Shown here piece by piece: positions 26,463 through 35,776 of a stretch of 64,000 nucleotides of DNA. The DNA is from an uncultured Porphyromonadaceae bacterium (GTDB lineage Bacteria; Bacteroidota; Bacteroidia; Bacteroidales; Muribaculaceae), in the NCBI GenBank assembly GCA_902495075.1, contig CABUVO010000016.1:1-64000 (forward strand), given 5' to 3'. The first letter of the stretch is position 1. Every line of letters begins with the position of its first letter. A model generated the notes under the pieces. That model worked only from the letters and a program-made list of their open reading frames with translations. It ran no database searches and had not been told where the DNA came from. Made by a program: the position numbers and the translations under genes.

Positions 26463-26855
26463 CTATTTAAGAAGCTCTTTATATCCAATTTGGAAAAATT
26501 CACACCCAAAATCAAGAGGGCGGAGAATATCGTTGCCGCAAATCACAATGTCAATGTCGATTGGTACTTTTCCTTGAAGTCGACTGGAAGTGTCTCTGCC
26601 ATTCTTGACTTCATATAATTTGGTAAGTCGAAGGAAAGCATCAAAATCAGCATTTACAAAGCCTGATCCTACGGCATTCATATACGGACCACCATGTCCA
26701 TGAATTTCAGGGGTTTCATATATAGAAGAAAAGCTGCAATCGGCAGCAAGAGATCTAAACCATTCCAAAGCATTGACGATATTTGCAATACGATCACCGC
26801 AATTAGAACCGAAACTCAATACTACCTTAACAAGAGACTCTCCGGCATGCATCAT
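26463..26855 (-). CDS. folK: 2-amino-4-hydroxy-6-hydroxymethyldihydropteridine pyrophosphokinase (FolK-like)
   Basis: 130 residues, about 30 shorter than typical HPPK. The signature runs from LSFGSNCGDRIANI through YETPEIHGHGGPYMNAVG to GKVPIDIDIV, where the two aspartates bind magnesium. It transfers pyrophosphate from ATP to the pterin in folate synthesis. The frame is open further upstream, but the ATG at 26855 overlaps the upstream gene's TGA stop (ATGATG), so this start is chosen. The C-terminus after LRPLDFGCEFFQIG is short and lacks part of the last helix, so activity should be checked. Convergent with the LptF/G gene. Confidence 0.8.
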   Translation of the reverse strand: MMHAGESLVKVVLSFGSNCGDRIANIVNALEWFRSLAADCSFSSIYETPEIHGHGGPYMNAVGSGFVNADFDAFLRLTKLYEVKNGRDTSSRLQGKVPIDIDIVICGNDILRPLDFGCEFFQIGYKELLK

Positions 26856-28087
26856 TTCCTTTTTAAAGTTATTTGAGTAAGTTCCGGATAAGCAATGCCA
26901 AACCTTGCGGGAATACCCACTTCTCCACATCCTATATTCACATATAGGCGCGTAGTGTCACCATTCTCATTCTCTCTTTCATACAAACCCTTCCATTGCG
27001 GGTATCTCCATTTCGAAGGGCTCCATTCATATCCGAATATATCAAACGCCATCTGCATGGCATGAGTATGGCCTGACAATGTAAGATCAACATTAGTAAT
27101 TTTCGAAACCTCCCGATTCCAATGTTCAGGATTGTGCGACAGCAGAATCTTGAATCTTTCGTCATTCAGGTTATACACTGAATCACGACACAAAGGATAG
27201 GCATCCGTGAGCCTGCCATACTGATGGAAAGGCGGCTCCCCCCAATTCTCAATGCCAATCAATACGATCGAATCTCCATTATGTGTTATATATTTTCTAT
27301 CATTGTTTATAAGATTCCAGCCAATCTGTTTCTGCCACATTGCCATCAAAGCATTATTGGAATCTCTTTCCGAAGCAAACTGCCATTCCATGTAGTCGCC
27401 ATAATCATGGTTACCCAACACGGAATACACACCATCGCGCGCATGAAGACGACTTAATATACGTAAAAACGGTTCCATTTCCGAAGTCTCCCTATTCACA
27501 ATATCACCAGTGAATACAATTAATTCAGGCTTCATTGAGTTAATTCTGTCAACAAGCCTGCTCACAAAAGCCGTATCATTTCCCCATGTGCCCACATGAG
27601 CATCGCTGAACTGCACGATTCTATAGCCATCGAAAGCAGAAGGAACTTTATCGGAAACAATATTGACATTCTCGACAACTATCTCGTTCCTGGTGAACAG
27701 AGTGCCCCACCACATAAATATGAAAACAATCAGCGAAACCGGAGCTCCTATATAGATGCCATAATTAATCTTTCTCCCCTTCCTGATGCTCTTAAACAAC
27801 CGTCCTATGCCGGAACAGATGCAATAAATTAATTTCGGCACATATACCGATGCGTAAACATACAGCATCCACATCAAAGGTATTATCGACCGGCTTTCCG
27901 AGTCGCCATGCCAGCATGCAATTGCTATTACCAAACCAAGAAAGAGTATGGATATCGCTACATGAACGCCAATACATAGTTTTTTCCTGCGCCTGCAATA
28001 TGAGACTATATCCCAGAGGATATAGGAATCCAAAAGCAAAGTGAAGATAAAAATAAATATCATTAATATTGCCGGAATGTTTCTCAT
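26852..28087 (-). CDS. Membrane-anchored metallophosphoesterase
   Basis: 411 residues. Four hydrophobic helices (about 5-28, 38-60, 68-92, 110-131) precede a calcineurin-like phosphoesterase domain. Metal-binding motifs are SDAHVG at 161-166, GDIVN at 194-198, GNHDYGD at 225-231 and GHTHAMQ at 339-345, a complete set. Such YkuE/YaeI-like enzymes hydrolyse phosphodiesters, some of them on lipids; the membrane anchor fits a lipid or envelope substrate. It is translationally coupled to folK downstream (ATGA overlap) and lies 29 nt after the acyltransferase gene. Confidence 0.9.
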   Translation of the reverse strand: MRNIPAILMIFIFIFTLLLDSYILWDIVSYCRRRKKLCIGVHVAISILFLGLVIAIACWHGDSESRSIIPLMWMLYVYASVYVPKLIYCICSGIGRLFKSIRKGRKINYGIYIGAPVSLIVFIFMWWGTLFTRNEIVVENVNIVSDKVPSAFDGYRIVQFSDAHVGTWGNDTAFVSRLVDRINSMKPELIVFTGDIVNRETSEMEPFLRILSRLHARDGVYSVLGNHDYGDYMEWQFASERDSNNALMAMWQKQIGWNLINNDRKYITHNGDSIVLIGIENWGEPPFHQYGRLTDAYPLCRDSVYNLNDERFKILLSHNPEHWNREVSKITNVDLTLSGHTHAMQMAFDIFGYEWSPSKWRYPQWKGLYERENENGDTTRLYVNIGCGEVGIPARFGIAYPELTQITLKRK

Positions 28088-28116
28088 TGCGGTTTTGATG
28101 ATTTGATTCTGATTAT

Positions 28117-29292
28117 CTATTCAAGACCTCCAAGCAAAGTCTTAAGTTTGTTTTTAAGAGGATTGGCATACATATAGAGCATCATCTCCATCATATATTC
28201 CCGTTCTTCCTCCTTAAGATCGTCTATCTCTACCTTGGAAAGCTGACGATTGAAATAATCAATTGTCTCCTGTTTTTGTTCCTCCGTGTAATTTCTCGAA
28301 AACCTATTTGTATGGTGAAGCATGTCGTATGCCACATAATTTATGGTGAAAATCTCATAACTTCTGTGGATTGCCTGGTCTATAAGGCATCCGACATACT
28401 TAGCTGCAGTATTATTATCTTTAAAATCACCGATCTGATCAAGTTTTGTATTGATTCTCGGAGTGAGCTGAAAATGCACCTTCCCTTTGAATTGCAGCAA
28501 TCCTGTCTCCATGCTGAAAAGATCATCACGCTGAGATTTCTTGAAGTTGGGGTCGCGGCGACGCATCAGGAATTCCCTTGCCTTTAAATAATCATTAGGG
28601 TCGAATTCATATGATATCGACACAGGCATTAGGTTTATCTCCTTCAAGCTTTCCATAAAAGTGCCTTCGCCTCCCAAGGCAAGCATTTTCACAAGCGATT
28701 CCTGCGTATGGTCAGAACTGTCTTTTGCTCTTCCCTCTCTCTGGGCAATCCATATTGATTCACGTTTCTCGAGAATTGTATGATGAATATATGCCGATAA
28801 TTTCTTGGCAGCCTCCAACCCTTCGCGCAGACCGGTGTTACGTTTCACAATGAAACTCTTATTGAGTCGCACAAGATCAGTTATCCAGTCGAATATCAAC
28901 AGATTATTACCGATTGCCACTTCCGATGTTGAAATTCCTTTACGCAGGAATGCGAGATTAAGGAACGACGCATCAAGCACAATATCACGGTGATTGGTGA
29001 TATATGTATAGTTTATTCCCGGATTATGGTATTTAAGACCACCTAAGGTTATGCCTGAAGTGGTTGTCTTCGCAAGCATCTCCAGGAAAGGGAACATTAT
29101 CTGCGTCTGGAAATCATATTTATTATCGATTTTCAGCAATTCATTTATAAGAACAGGCACATCATCCTTCGGCATGGTGTAATTTACAGCATGCAGGAAT
29201 CCTGGTTCTTTTACAAGTTGCTCCATCTTCTCATGAAACACGGAATCGTCATAAGGAGCGATATCACTGAAATCAAATTCTTGAGCACTCAT
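28117..29292 (-). CDS. PlsC/PlsB-like phospholipid acyltransferase family protein
   Basis: 391 residues. The acyltransferase block I is NHRDIVLD at 100-107; the spacing between the His and the last Asp is one longer than the usual HX4D, a variant also remembered from other Bacteroidota sequences. Block III corresponds to REGRAKDSSDHTQ near 185-197. No membrane helix is obvious, so it would be peripheral. It probably acylates a glycerol-phosphate or another lipid precursor. A minus-strand TAACTTTG box lies at 29361-29354. Cluster with the membrane phosphoesterase suggests a lipid-related pair. Confidence 0.83.
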   Translation of the reverse strand: MSAQEFDFSDIAPYDDSVFHEKMEQLVKEPGFLHAVNYTMPKDDVPVLINELLKIDNKYDFQTQIMFPFLEMLAKTTTSGITLGGLKYHNPGINYTYITNHRDIVLDASFLNLAFLRKGISTSEVAIGNNLLIFDWITDLVRLNKSFIVKRNTGLREGLEAAKKLSAYIHHTILEKRESIWIAQREGRAKDSSDHTQESLVKMLALGGEGTFMESLKEINLMPVSISYEFDPNDYLKAREFLMRRRDPNFKKSQRDDLFSMETGLLQFKGKVHFQLTPRINTKLDQIGDFKDNNTAAKYVGCLIDQAIHRSYEIFTINYVAYDMLHHTNRFSRNYTEEQKQETIDYFNRQLSKVEIDDLKEEEREYMMEMMLYMYANPLKNKLKTLLGGLE

Positions 29293-29456
29293 AATATTGT
29301 AAGCAATTTAGTCAAAATGCCCCCCTTTTGCACAACGCAAATTGAGGAATTTACAAAGTTAACAAATTATTTGGCTATAATCCCAATTATCATCATCATT
29401 TTTTAAGTAAGCAACTAAAAAATGCACATAAATCGCATTTATTTTTAGACGCTTTT

Positions 29457-30497
29457 CTATTCAGCGTTTCTATAGACACGCCATTTATCAAATAGAGCTT
29501 CCATATCGGCTGGAATCGGACATTCGAAATTCATCTCTTCACCTGTAACCGGATGCCGGAAGCCCAAAGTGCGTGCATGGAGAGCCTGTCGGGGACACAC
29601 TGCAAAACAATTTTCAACAAATTGCCGATATTTTGCAAATGTAGTTCCCTTTAAAATTTTGTCCCCGCCATATCGCGCATCATTAAAAAGAGGATGTCCC
29701 TGACTGAGCATATGCACACGTATCTGATGTGTCCTTCCGGTTTCAAGCACGCATTTCACTATACTGACATACCCGAAACTTTCGATAACCTCATAATGTG
29801 TAACCGCATGCTTTCCCTGGTCCGGGTCAGTCAGTACCGCCATCTGAAGTTTATTCTTAGGATTTCGTCCGATATTACCGGTGATGGTTCCTTTCTTTTC
29901 TGCAAAATCTCCCCAAACCATCGCAACGTATTCCCGACGTGTGGTCTTGTTAAAAAACTGGAGTCCAAGATCTGTCTTGGCATCCGGAGTCTTTGCAACT
30001 ACCAACAGACCCGATGTATCTTTATCTATTCTATGCACAAGTCCCAGACGAGGATCATTCACATCATAATCCGGAGTGTCTTTGAAATGCCAGGCAAGGG
30101 CATTTACGAGCGTGCCGCTGTAATTACCATGTCCGGGATGAACCACAAGACCCGCCGGCTTATTTACAACCAAGAGATAGGGATCCTCATATACGATATC
30201 GAGAGGAATATCTTCCGCTATTATTTCAAAATCATAGCGAGGACGATCCATCACCACACTGATAACATCGTTCGGCTTCACCTTATAACTTGACTTCACT
30301 GGCTTGCCGTTGGCAAGGACACAATTAGCATCGGCTGCCTGTTGCACCCTGTTACGCGATGTTTTTTCGATTCTGTCTGTAAGGAATTTATCAACACGGA
30401 TCATTTGCTGCCCCTTGTCAGCAACGAAACGGAAATGTTCATAATACTCCGTCCCCTCTTCATCTATATAAAACGAACCTTCCTCCTCTGCCATCAT
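29457..30497 (-). CDS. RluA-family pseudouridine synthase (RluD-like)
   Basis: 346 residues. An S4 RNA-binding domain (about 32-95, including RVDKFLTDRI) precedes the catalytic domain. The active-site motif is LVHRIDKDTSG with D158, and GRTHQIRVHM follows near 254. It converts uridines to pseudouridine in large-subunit rRNA. Its first codons overlap the stop of the PASTA gene (ATGATG), so the two are coupled. The N-terminal 30 residues are acidic and probably disordered. Confidence 0.94.
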   Translation of the reverse strand: MMAEEEGSFYIDEEGTEYYEHFRFVADKGQQMIRVDKFLTDRIEKTSRNRVQQAADANCVLANGKPVKSSYKVKPNDVISVVMDRPRYDFEIIAEDIPLDIVYEDPYLLVVNKPAGLVVHPGHGNYSGTLVNALAWHFKDTPDYDVNDPRLGLVHRIDKDTSGLLVVAKTPDAKTDLGLQFFNKTTRREYVAMVWGDFAEKKGTITGNIGRNPKNKLQMAVLTDPDQGKHAVTHYEVIESFGYVSIVKCVLETGRTHQIRVHMLSQGHPLFNDARYGGDKILKGTTFAKYRQFVENCFAVCPRQALHARTLGFRHPVTGEEMNFECPIPADMEALFDKWRVYRNAE

Positions 30498-31219
30498 TCA
30501 AGATATGAAGTGTTAGTTTCCTCCTCAGATGAAGAGGTCTCTGATTCTGTCGGCTGTTCTGATTCTTCTGTCTGGTATACTTCCGGTGTTTCCTGATAAT
30601 ATCTCATCAGCTCAACGTTCTGAAGGGAATCCTTCACAGCGCCAAGCCTCCCGTCAGAAACTTCAAGCACGATGGTTGATGTAACGGGGATTTTCTGCAT
30701 CTTACGCACCGGTTTTCCATTGGCTGTGACTTTAACGACACGGTCGGTGGTGCCAAGCACCTTTACAACCCTCACATTTTTGAAGCCAAGCTCATCCAGT
30801 TTTGCCATGGCAGAACGGAAAGACTCACCTTTCATGGCAAGCTCATTGGGGCGATTGTTATCATCAAGCACGACCTCCCGCGGATGAACGGCATTTATAT
30901 ACAGGAATATCTTGCGTCCCGGCTTCACTATTGAATTAGCTTTAGGAAACTGCTCAATTACCCTTCCAGGTTTGATATCATCGCGATAAAGGGAATCTCG
31001 AATATCAACTTTGAAACCATGATCATGCAATATATTCACAGCTTCCGTATAGGTTTTTCCCTCCACGCCCGGAAGCTGATCACTTCTTCCATGTTTTGTG
31101 AACAATGCAATCGCCACATACACCGCATATATCCCCAATATGGCAATAATGCAGATTATACCTATGTTCGCGAGCACAGGATGCCGGGAGATAAAGCTGC
31201 TCCCCCAGTCATATGGCAT
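30494..31219 (-). CDS. PASTA-domain membrane protein
   Basis: About 241 residues: short cytoplasmic N-terminus, one membrane helix, then three PASTA repeats (each beginning near LPGVEGKTYTEAVNILH, MKGESFRSAMAKLDELGF and the less regular third), and an acidic, Ser/Glu-rich tail. PASTA domains bind peptidoglycan or dimerise divisome proteins. The frame extends to a TTG at 31264, but a minus-strand TAACTTTG box covers 31262-31269, so translation must start further in; the ATG at 31219 (MPYDWGSSF) is taken. Coupled to the RluA gene. No kinase domain is attached, unlike in Gram-positive PASTA kinases. Confidence 0.88.
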   Translation of the reverse strand: MPYDWGSSFISRHPVLANIGIICIIAILGIYAVYVAIALFTKHGRSDQLPGVEGKTYTEAVNILHDHGFKVDIRDSLYRDDIKPGRVIEQFPKANSIVKPGRKIFLYINAVHPREVVLDDNNRPNELAMKGESFRSAMAKLDELGFKNVRVVKVLGTTDRVVKVTANGKPVRKMQKIPVTSTIVLEVSDGRLGAVKDSLQNVELMRYYQETPEVYQTEESEQPTESETSSSEEETNTSYLE

Positions 31220-31385
31220 ATTATTTTTATTCTTTTTCAAACTTTCTGATGTTTTAGTCTTCAAAGTTAATAGAAATATATGAAAAAATAAAGTTTCAAT
31301 ACAATTCCATTTAAAAATTTATCCACATTCTCGGAAATATCAGATTTTTTTACTAATTTTGCGATTCAAAGCGAATAATTGAAAA

Positions 31386-32186
31386 ATGCGTAAATTAATA
31401 TATATTTTGCCCCTTCTTCTTCTCTTTACCTCCTGTGGGGAATACACCAAAGTTTTGAAGAGCCGCGATGTAGATTATAAATTCGACTACGCAAAAAGGG
31501 CATACGATCAGAGAAAGTTTCTTCAGGCATCCACTATCCTGAATGATATAGTCACCCCGCTCCGTGGCGGTCCCAAAGGTGAGGAGGCGTTGTTTCTTCT
31601 CGCCATGTCTTATTATGAGAATAAGGACTATCCCAACTCTGCGGTATATTTCAAGACATATTACAACCGCTATCCCAAGGGTAAATATGCAGAACTTGCG
31701 CGTTTTTATAGCGGTTACGGATATTATCTCGACTCACCTGATCCGCAGCTTGATCAGACCAATACAATCAAGGCGATTGAAGAGCTTCAGGGATTTCTTG
31801 ACTATTTCCCCAAAAGCGATCGCGTGACAGTAGCGCAAAATGCCATATTCGAGATGCAGGATAAGCTGACCCTTAAGGAATTACAGAATGCTCAGTTGTA
31901 TTACAATCTCGGCAATTACATGGGTAACAACTACGAATCGGCGATTATTGTTTCGCAAAATGCATTGAAGGATTATCCCTATTCAAAATATAAAGAGGAT
32001 TTCGAGCTTCTGATTCTGAAATCCAAATTTCAGGAAGCCAAACAGAGTGTCAACGAACGCCAGGCTGACCGATATAGAGATGTTGTTGACGAATATTATT
32101 CATTCATAAACAACTATCCCGATTCAAAACACAAAAAAGAGGCTGAAACAATTTTCAAGATTGCAAGCAAACATGCAAACCTCTGA
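31386..32186 (+). CDS. bamD: Outer membrane assembly lipoprotein BamD
   Basis: 266 residues. The lipobox LLLFTSCG gives a lipidated C17. The mature part consists of TPR repeats (YAKRAYDQRKFLQAST, then ALFLLAMSYYENKDYPNSA and further units to the end), as in BamD/YfiO. It is part of the BAM complex that inserts beta-barrel proteins into the outer membrane. A TAATTTTG box lies at 31354-31361. It is followed, after 48 nt, by the RpoZ-like gene. Confidence 0.93.
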   Translation: MRKLIYILPLLLLFTSCGEYTKVLKSRDVDYKFDYAKRAYDQRKFLQASTILNDIVTPLRGGPKGEEALFLLAMSYYENKDYPNSAVYFKTYYNRYPKGKYAELARFYSGYGYYLDSPDPQLDQTNTIKAIEELQGFLDYFPKSDRVTVAQNAIFEMQDKLTLKELQNAQLYYNLGNYMGNNYESAIIVSQNALKDYPYSKYKEDFELLILKSKFQEAKQSVNERQADRYRDVVDEYYSFINNYPDSKHKKEAETIFKIASKHANL

Positions 32187-32234
32187 ATGTGTTATCTTAA
32201 TTAGTAATTTTGGAAATAAATCATAATAGAACTT

Positions 32235-32570
32235 ATGGATTATAAGAAAACCAACGCCCCGCTCAACACGGTGACACGCGACATGATCGCCATGGCGGAG
32301 CAGACTGGAAATGTTTACGAAACAGTTTGCGTCATCGGCAAACGCGCCAATCAGATTTCAATTGAACTCAAAAAAGAACTCGAGCGCAAGCTTCAGGAGT
32401 TTGCCTCCACCGATAATCTTGAGGAAGTTTCTGAAAACCGCGAGCAGATAGAGATCTCAAGGTTTTATGAGAAACTCCCGAAACCTACTCTTATCGCAAC
32501 TCAGGAATATGTGGAGCACAAACTCTATTTCTCTAATCCCCTGAAAGAAAAAGATCATCTTGACGATTAA
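32235..32570 (+). CDS. rpoZ: RNA polymerase omega subunit-like protein
   Basis: 111 residues. The segment GNVYETVCVIGKRANQISIELKKEL (read as landmarks GNVYETV, IGKRANQI and ELKKEL) matches the conserved RpoZ core in its Bacteroidota form, with an acidic insert around 55-70 and the C-terminal PTLIATQEYVEHKLYF. It would stabilise assembly of the core polymerase. Placement right after bamD is a familiar order in Bacteroidales. A terminator follows at 32615. Confidence 0.85.
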   Translation: MDYKKTNAPLNTVTRDMIAMAEQTGNVYETVCVIGKRANQISIELKKELERKLQEFASTDNLEEVSENREQIEISRFYEKLPKPTLIATQEYVEHKLYFSNPLKEKDHLDD

Positions 32571-32614
32571 TTAGAAAGAGTTGACGCCTCTGCAGGCAAG
32601 ACAAACATACAAAG

Positions 32615-32645
32615 ATATGTCAGGTGGTCGCCTGACATATTTTTT
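32615..32645 (+). terminator. Terminator of the bamD-rpoZ unit
   Basis: Perfect 10-bp stem ATATGTCAGG / CCTGACATAT, 6-nt loop, then TTTTT. Confidence 0.9.
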
Positions 32646-32660
32646 AATATATTATCAAAC

Positions 32661-33788
32661 ATGACACTGCATATATTCAATCCGGATACAGACTATGCGC
32701 TCGCCTCGAACTCGGAGAACTATACCCCTCCGGTTTCTATTCTGGCAGTAAAAAGTAGCCTTATGCTCCTCCCGGCTCTATATGCAGACCGAGGCGATGC
32801 CATTCTGCTTCCCAATGACAATCCGGGATTACTCACGCCATTGCATCCGTTTGCAGAATTTCTTTCTACAAAAAATATAACTCTGGTTCGTCCACGCCAT
32901 CTCAAGCTGTTTGTTCAAGAAAAGAAAGATATAATAATACGTCCATGGGGATGGAACAGAACATTGTGCAAATGGCTTTCGTCTTTGGGTGCACCCGAAC
33001 ATATTATACCCTCCGCCGAAGAGATGACTGTTCTTCGCAATCTTTCTCACCGCAAACTCACAATCCCGTTCCTTTTGAATATGAAGGATATCATCAATGA
33101 TGAGATCCGCATTCCCAAGGAATTTACAGCTGTGGAAGATGCATTGGATTTCTGGAATGCAAACAGACTCGATTATCATGAGGTATATTTCAAAGCTCCA
33201 TGGAGCAGTTCGGGAAGAGGATTGCAGTTTACCAAAGATCTTGAAAAAAGGCATGTCGAGCCTTGGCTCAGAGGAATCATCCGCTCACAAGGGAGCGTCA
33301 TGGGTGAGATCGCCTATTCAAGAAGTCTGGATTTCGCCACTGAATGGGAATGTCAGAATGGTAAGGCAATGTTTTTAGGCGTTTCAACATTCATTACATC
33401 TGAAAGGGGGAAATACAAATCAAATGTCGTTGCTCCGCAAGAAAATATCGTGGCATATATTCTTCAACACATAGATGTTTATGGCAATGGTAATAACCTA
33501 TCTGCAATCATCGAACGTCAGCGACTTCTTCTTGAGAATTATGTCGCGCCATATTATGAAGGTCCTCTTGGCATCGATATGCTCGTGACCGGTGACCGCA
33601 ATATAAATCCATGCGTGGAGATAAACCTCCGCGATACTATGGGACGGGTTGCGATAGACATACAGCAGAGAATAATTTCGCAGGACGCAACTGAATTTGA
33701 GGTGAAATGCCTGCGTCATCTCACAGCCGGTGGAATATTCTCCCCGATGAGCATAATTTCAACACTCCGGGATATAGAAAGCAATTAA
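32661..33788 (+). CDS. Hypothetical protein with ATP-grasp-like features
   Basis: 375 residues, no signal peptide. It begins HIFNPDTDYALASNS, a start conserved in a family of uncharacterised Bacteroidales proteins as I recall it. The middle carries YFKAPWSSSGRGLQF (K178), which looks like the ATP-binding lysine and glycine loop of ATP-grasp ligases, and the end has CVEINLRDTMGR, like the Mg-binding E-x-N strand. A carboxylate-amine ligase or peptide ligase activity is therefore plausible, but not shown. It starts the cluster that continues with DUF2520, KdsC-like and Maf genes, with gaps of 11, 4 and 27 nt. Confidence 0.75.
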   Translation: MTLHIFNPDTDYALASNSENYTPPVSILAVKSSLMLLPALYADRGDAILLPNDNPGLLTPLHPFAEFLSTKNITLVRPRHLKLFVQEKKDIIIRPWGWNRTLCKWLSSLGAPEHIIPSAEEMTVLRNLSHRKLTIPFLLNMKDIINDEIRIPKEFTAVEDALDFWNANRLDYHEVYFKAPWSSSGRGLQFTKDLEKRHVEPWLRGIIRSQGSVMGEIAYSRSLDFATEWECQNGKAMFLGVSTFITSERGKYKSNVVAPQENIVAYILQHIDVYGNGNNLSAIIERQRLLLENYVAPYYEGPLGIDMLVTGDRNINPCVEINLRDTMGRVAIDIQQRIISQDATEFEVKCLRHLTAGGIFSPMSIISTLRDIESN

Positions 33789-33799
33789 AATATTGACCC

Positions 33800-34513
33800 A
33801 TGAAGATTAATATCATTGGAAGAGGAAACGTGGCAACACATCTTATCGCGGCTCTTGAGGGGAAAGTGGAAATACGGCAAGTTAATCCTCATTCTCTTGA
33901 GGGATTCGATGAAAAAGCTGACGTGACGATAATATCCGTATCTGACAACGCAATCCGCAAGGTTGCGGAAGCGCTCCCGGCAACTTCCGGCATAATTGCC
34001 CACACCTCCGGGTCAACACCAATCGATGTGCTTGATTGCAGAAAAGAAAAAACGGGAGTGTTTTACCCTCTACAGACATTCACCAAAGGCGTTGAACTTG
34101 ACTATTCAGAAATACCTTTTCTGATAGAGGCAAAAGATACCGACACCGAAAAGACACTCCTTGATCTTGCTGCAAAAATCAGCAATAATGTCAGAATTGC
34201 GGATTCAGAAAAGAGGAAAGCGCTACACGTAGCTTCCGTTTTCGCATGCAATTTTGCAAATCATCTTTGGGCAATCTCCGAAAAACTTCTGAATGATAAT
34301 GGATTGGAATTTGATATAATCCGTCCTCTCCTCAAGGAGACACTCCGAAAAACCGAACACCTCTCCCCTTTCGATGCCCAGACCGGTCCAGCCGTAAGAC
34401 GCGACAGCAAAACAATTGACACCCATCTCTCTTTGCTCGAAAACGACCGGGAACTGATGAACATATACCAGACTCTCACCTCCTCTATAATTTCCTCACA
34501 TCACAATAAGTAA
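33800..34513 (+). CDS. Rossmann-like and DUF2520 domain protein
   Basis: 237 residues. The N-terminal dinucleotide-binding motif MKINIIGRGNVATHLIAAL is followed by VTIISVSDNAI and a C-terminal helical DUF2520 domain (about 120-235) with KRKALHVASVFACNFANHL. The layout resembles ketopantoate or pyrroline-5-carboxylate reductases, so it is probably an NAD(P)H-dependent oxidoreductase of unknown substrate. Fixed neighbour of KdsC-like and Maf genes in Bacteroidales. Confidence 0.9.
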   Translation: MKINIIGRGNVATHLIAALEGKVEIRQVNPHSLEGFDEKADVTIISVSDNAIRKVAEALPATSGIIAHTSGSTPIDVLDCRKEKTGVFYPLQTFTKGVELDYSEIPFLIEAKDTDTEKTLLDLAAKISNNVRIADSEKRKALHVASVFACNFANHLWAISEKLLNDNGLEFDIIRPLLKETLRKTEHLSPFDAQTGPAVRRDSKTIDTHLSLLENDRELMNIYQTLTSSIISSHHNK

Positions 34514-34517
34514 TTCA

Positions 34518-35042
34518 ATGAGCGGAATAAACTACGACCTCACAAAAATAAAGGGGTTTGCCTTCGATGTTGATGGAGTTCTGTCTCCATCCGTGATACC
34601 TATGTCGCCGGAAGGAGAACCTCTGCGGATGGCAAACATCAAAGACGGTTACGCACTGCAACTTGCCGCAAAACTCGGTTATAAACTTGCCATCATAACA
34701 GGTGGAAACACCATGGCTATAAAAAACAGGTTCGAGGCTCTTGGTTTCAAGGATATATTTCAAAAAGCATCCCACAAACTTGAGATATTCCTGAAATGGA
34801 TGGAAGATAATGAACTTAATCCGGAGGAAGTAGTTTATTTTGGTGATGACATTCCCGATCTGAAATGTATGCGGGTTGCAGGTTTGCCGTGTGCTCCACG
34901 CGATGCTGCATGGGAAGCCAGAGAGACAGCCATCTATGTCTCGAAATTCGATGGAGGCTACGGTTGCGTGCGAGACGTAGTGGAACAGGTTCTTAAAGCT
35001 AAAGGTGAATGGCTGTCAGATGCGCATGCTTTCGGTTGGTAA
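34518..35042 (+). CDS. kdsC: KdsC/YrbI-type HAD phosphatase
   Basis: 174 residues, a capless HAD phosphatase. The nucleophile motif is FAFDVDGVLSPS (D17, D19), motif II is IITGG near residue 60, and motif IV is YFGDDIPDLKCM near 110. It fits 3-deoxy-D-manno-octulosonate 8-phosphate phosphatase, which makes KDO for lipopolysaccharide; other sugar phosphates are possible. Four nt after the DUF2520 gene. Confidence 0.85.
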   Translation: MSGINYDLTKIKGFAFDVDGVLSPSVIPMSPEGEPLRMANIKDGYALQLAAKLGYKLAIITGGNTMAIKNRFEALGFKDIFQKASHKLEIFLKWMEDNELNPEEVVYFGDDIPDLKCMRVAGLPCAPRDAAWEARETAIYVSKFDGGYGCVRDVVEQVLKAKGEWLSDAHAFGW

Positions 35043-35069
35043 AATAAGAAGCTGCTTAAAAATTATGTT

Positions 35070-35651
35070 ATGCTGGAAAATCTAAATAAATATCATGTTC
35101 TTTTGGCAAGCAAATCTCCGCGCCGCAGAGAATTGCTGTCAGACCTGAGGATACCATTTAGTTCAATCAATCTTGGAGGTATAGATGAATCATATCCCGA
35201 GGATATGCCTAAAACTGAAGTCCCCCAACACATAGCAAATAAAAAGGCTGACGCATATCTTGAAAACATTCACGACAACGAAATGATCATAACAGCCGAC
35301 ACGTTGGTGATAAAGGGAGACAAGATATACGGCAAACCGAAAAGCAGAGAAAATGCAGAACAAATGTTGAGAGAGCTTTCCGGAAAAATCCATACTGTCA
35401 TCACCGGGGTATGTATACTTACCGTAGATCGCCGCACCTCCTTCACCTCAAAAACAGAAGTTAAGTTTGCTGAGCTTTCCGAAGAAGACATAAGTTATTA
35501 TGTAGAAAATTATCTCCCTCTTGACAAAGCCGGTGCCTACGGCATCCAGGAATGGATTGGCTGCGTAGCCGTTGAATGGATAAACGGCAGCTTCTACAAC
35601 GTCATGGGGCTTCCCGTCCACCGCCTCTACCAAGAACTCAAACTCTTCTAA
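35070..35651 (+). CDS. maf: Maf-family nucleotide pyrophosphatase
   Basis: 193 residues. Starts with the Maf signature LASKSPRRRELL (15-26 region) followed by EVPQHIANKKA, the acidic TADTLVI and KPKSRENAEQML. Maf proteins remove pyrophosphate from non-canonical or pyrimidine nucleoside triphosphates (house-cleaning, cell-division link). Last gene of the cluster; a long hairpin terminator follows. Confidence 0.94.
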   Translation: MLENLNKYHVLLASKSPRRRELLSDLRIPFSSINLGGIDESYPEDMPKTEVPQHIANKKADAYLENIHDNEMIITADTLVIKGDKIYGKPKSRENAEQMLRELSGKIHTVITGVCILTVDRRTSFTSKTEVKFAELSEEDISYYVENYLPLDKAGAYGIQEWIGCVAVEWINGSFYNVMGLPVHRLYQELKLF

Positions 35652-35691
35652 CATTACTTTCCTTCATCCCATCCTCAGAATTGTATATTAG

Positions 35692-35739
35692 AAAGCAATA
35701 GATGGACATCGAATTGTTTCGATGTCCATCTATTGCTTT
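35692..35739. terminator. Bidirectional terminator between maf and the ROK kinase gene
   Basis: Perfect 22-bp stem (arm starts AAAGCAATAGATGGACATCG) with a TTGT loop, between convergent genes. Confidence 0.85.
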
Positions 35740-35776
35740 GGGATTATATTATCCTATTATTATGGGCGAATGCATT

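Noticed and set aside
26856..26930. N-terminal extension of FolK
   Set aside because: It lies inside the upstream phosphoesterase gene and does not fit the HPPK fold, which starts near VVLSFGSN.
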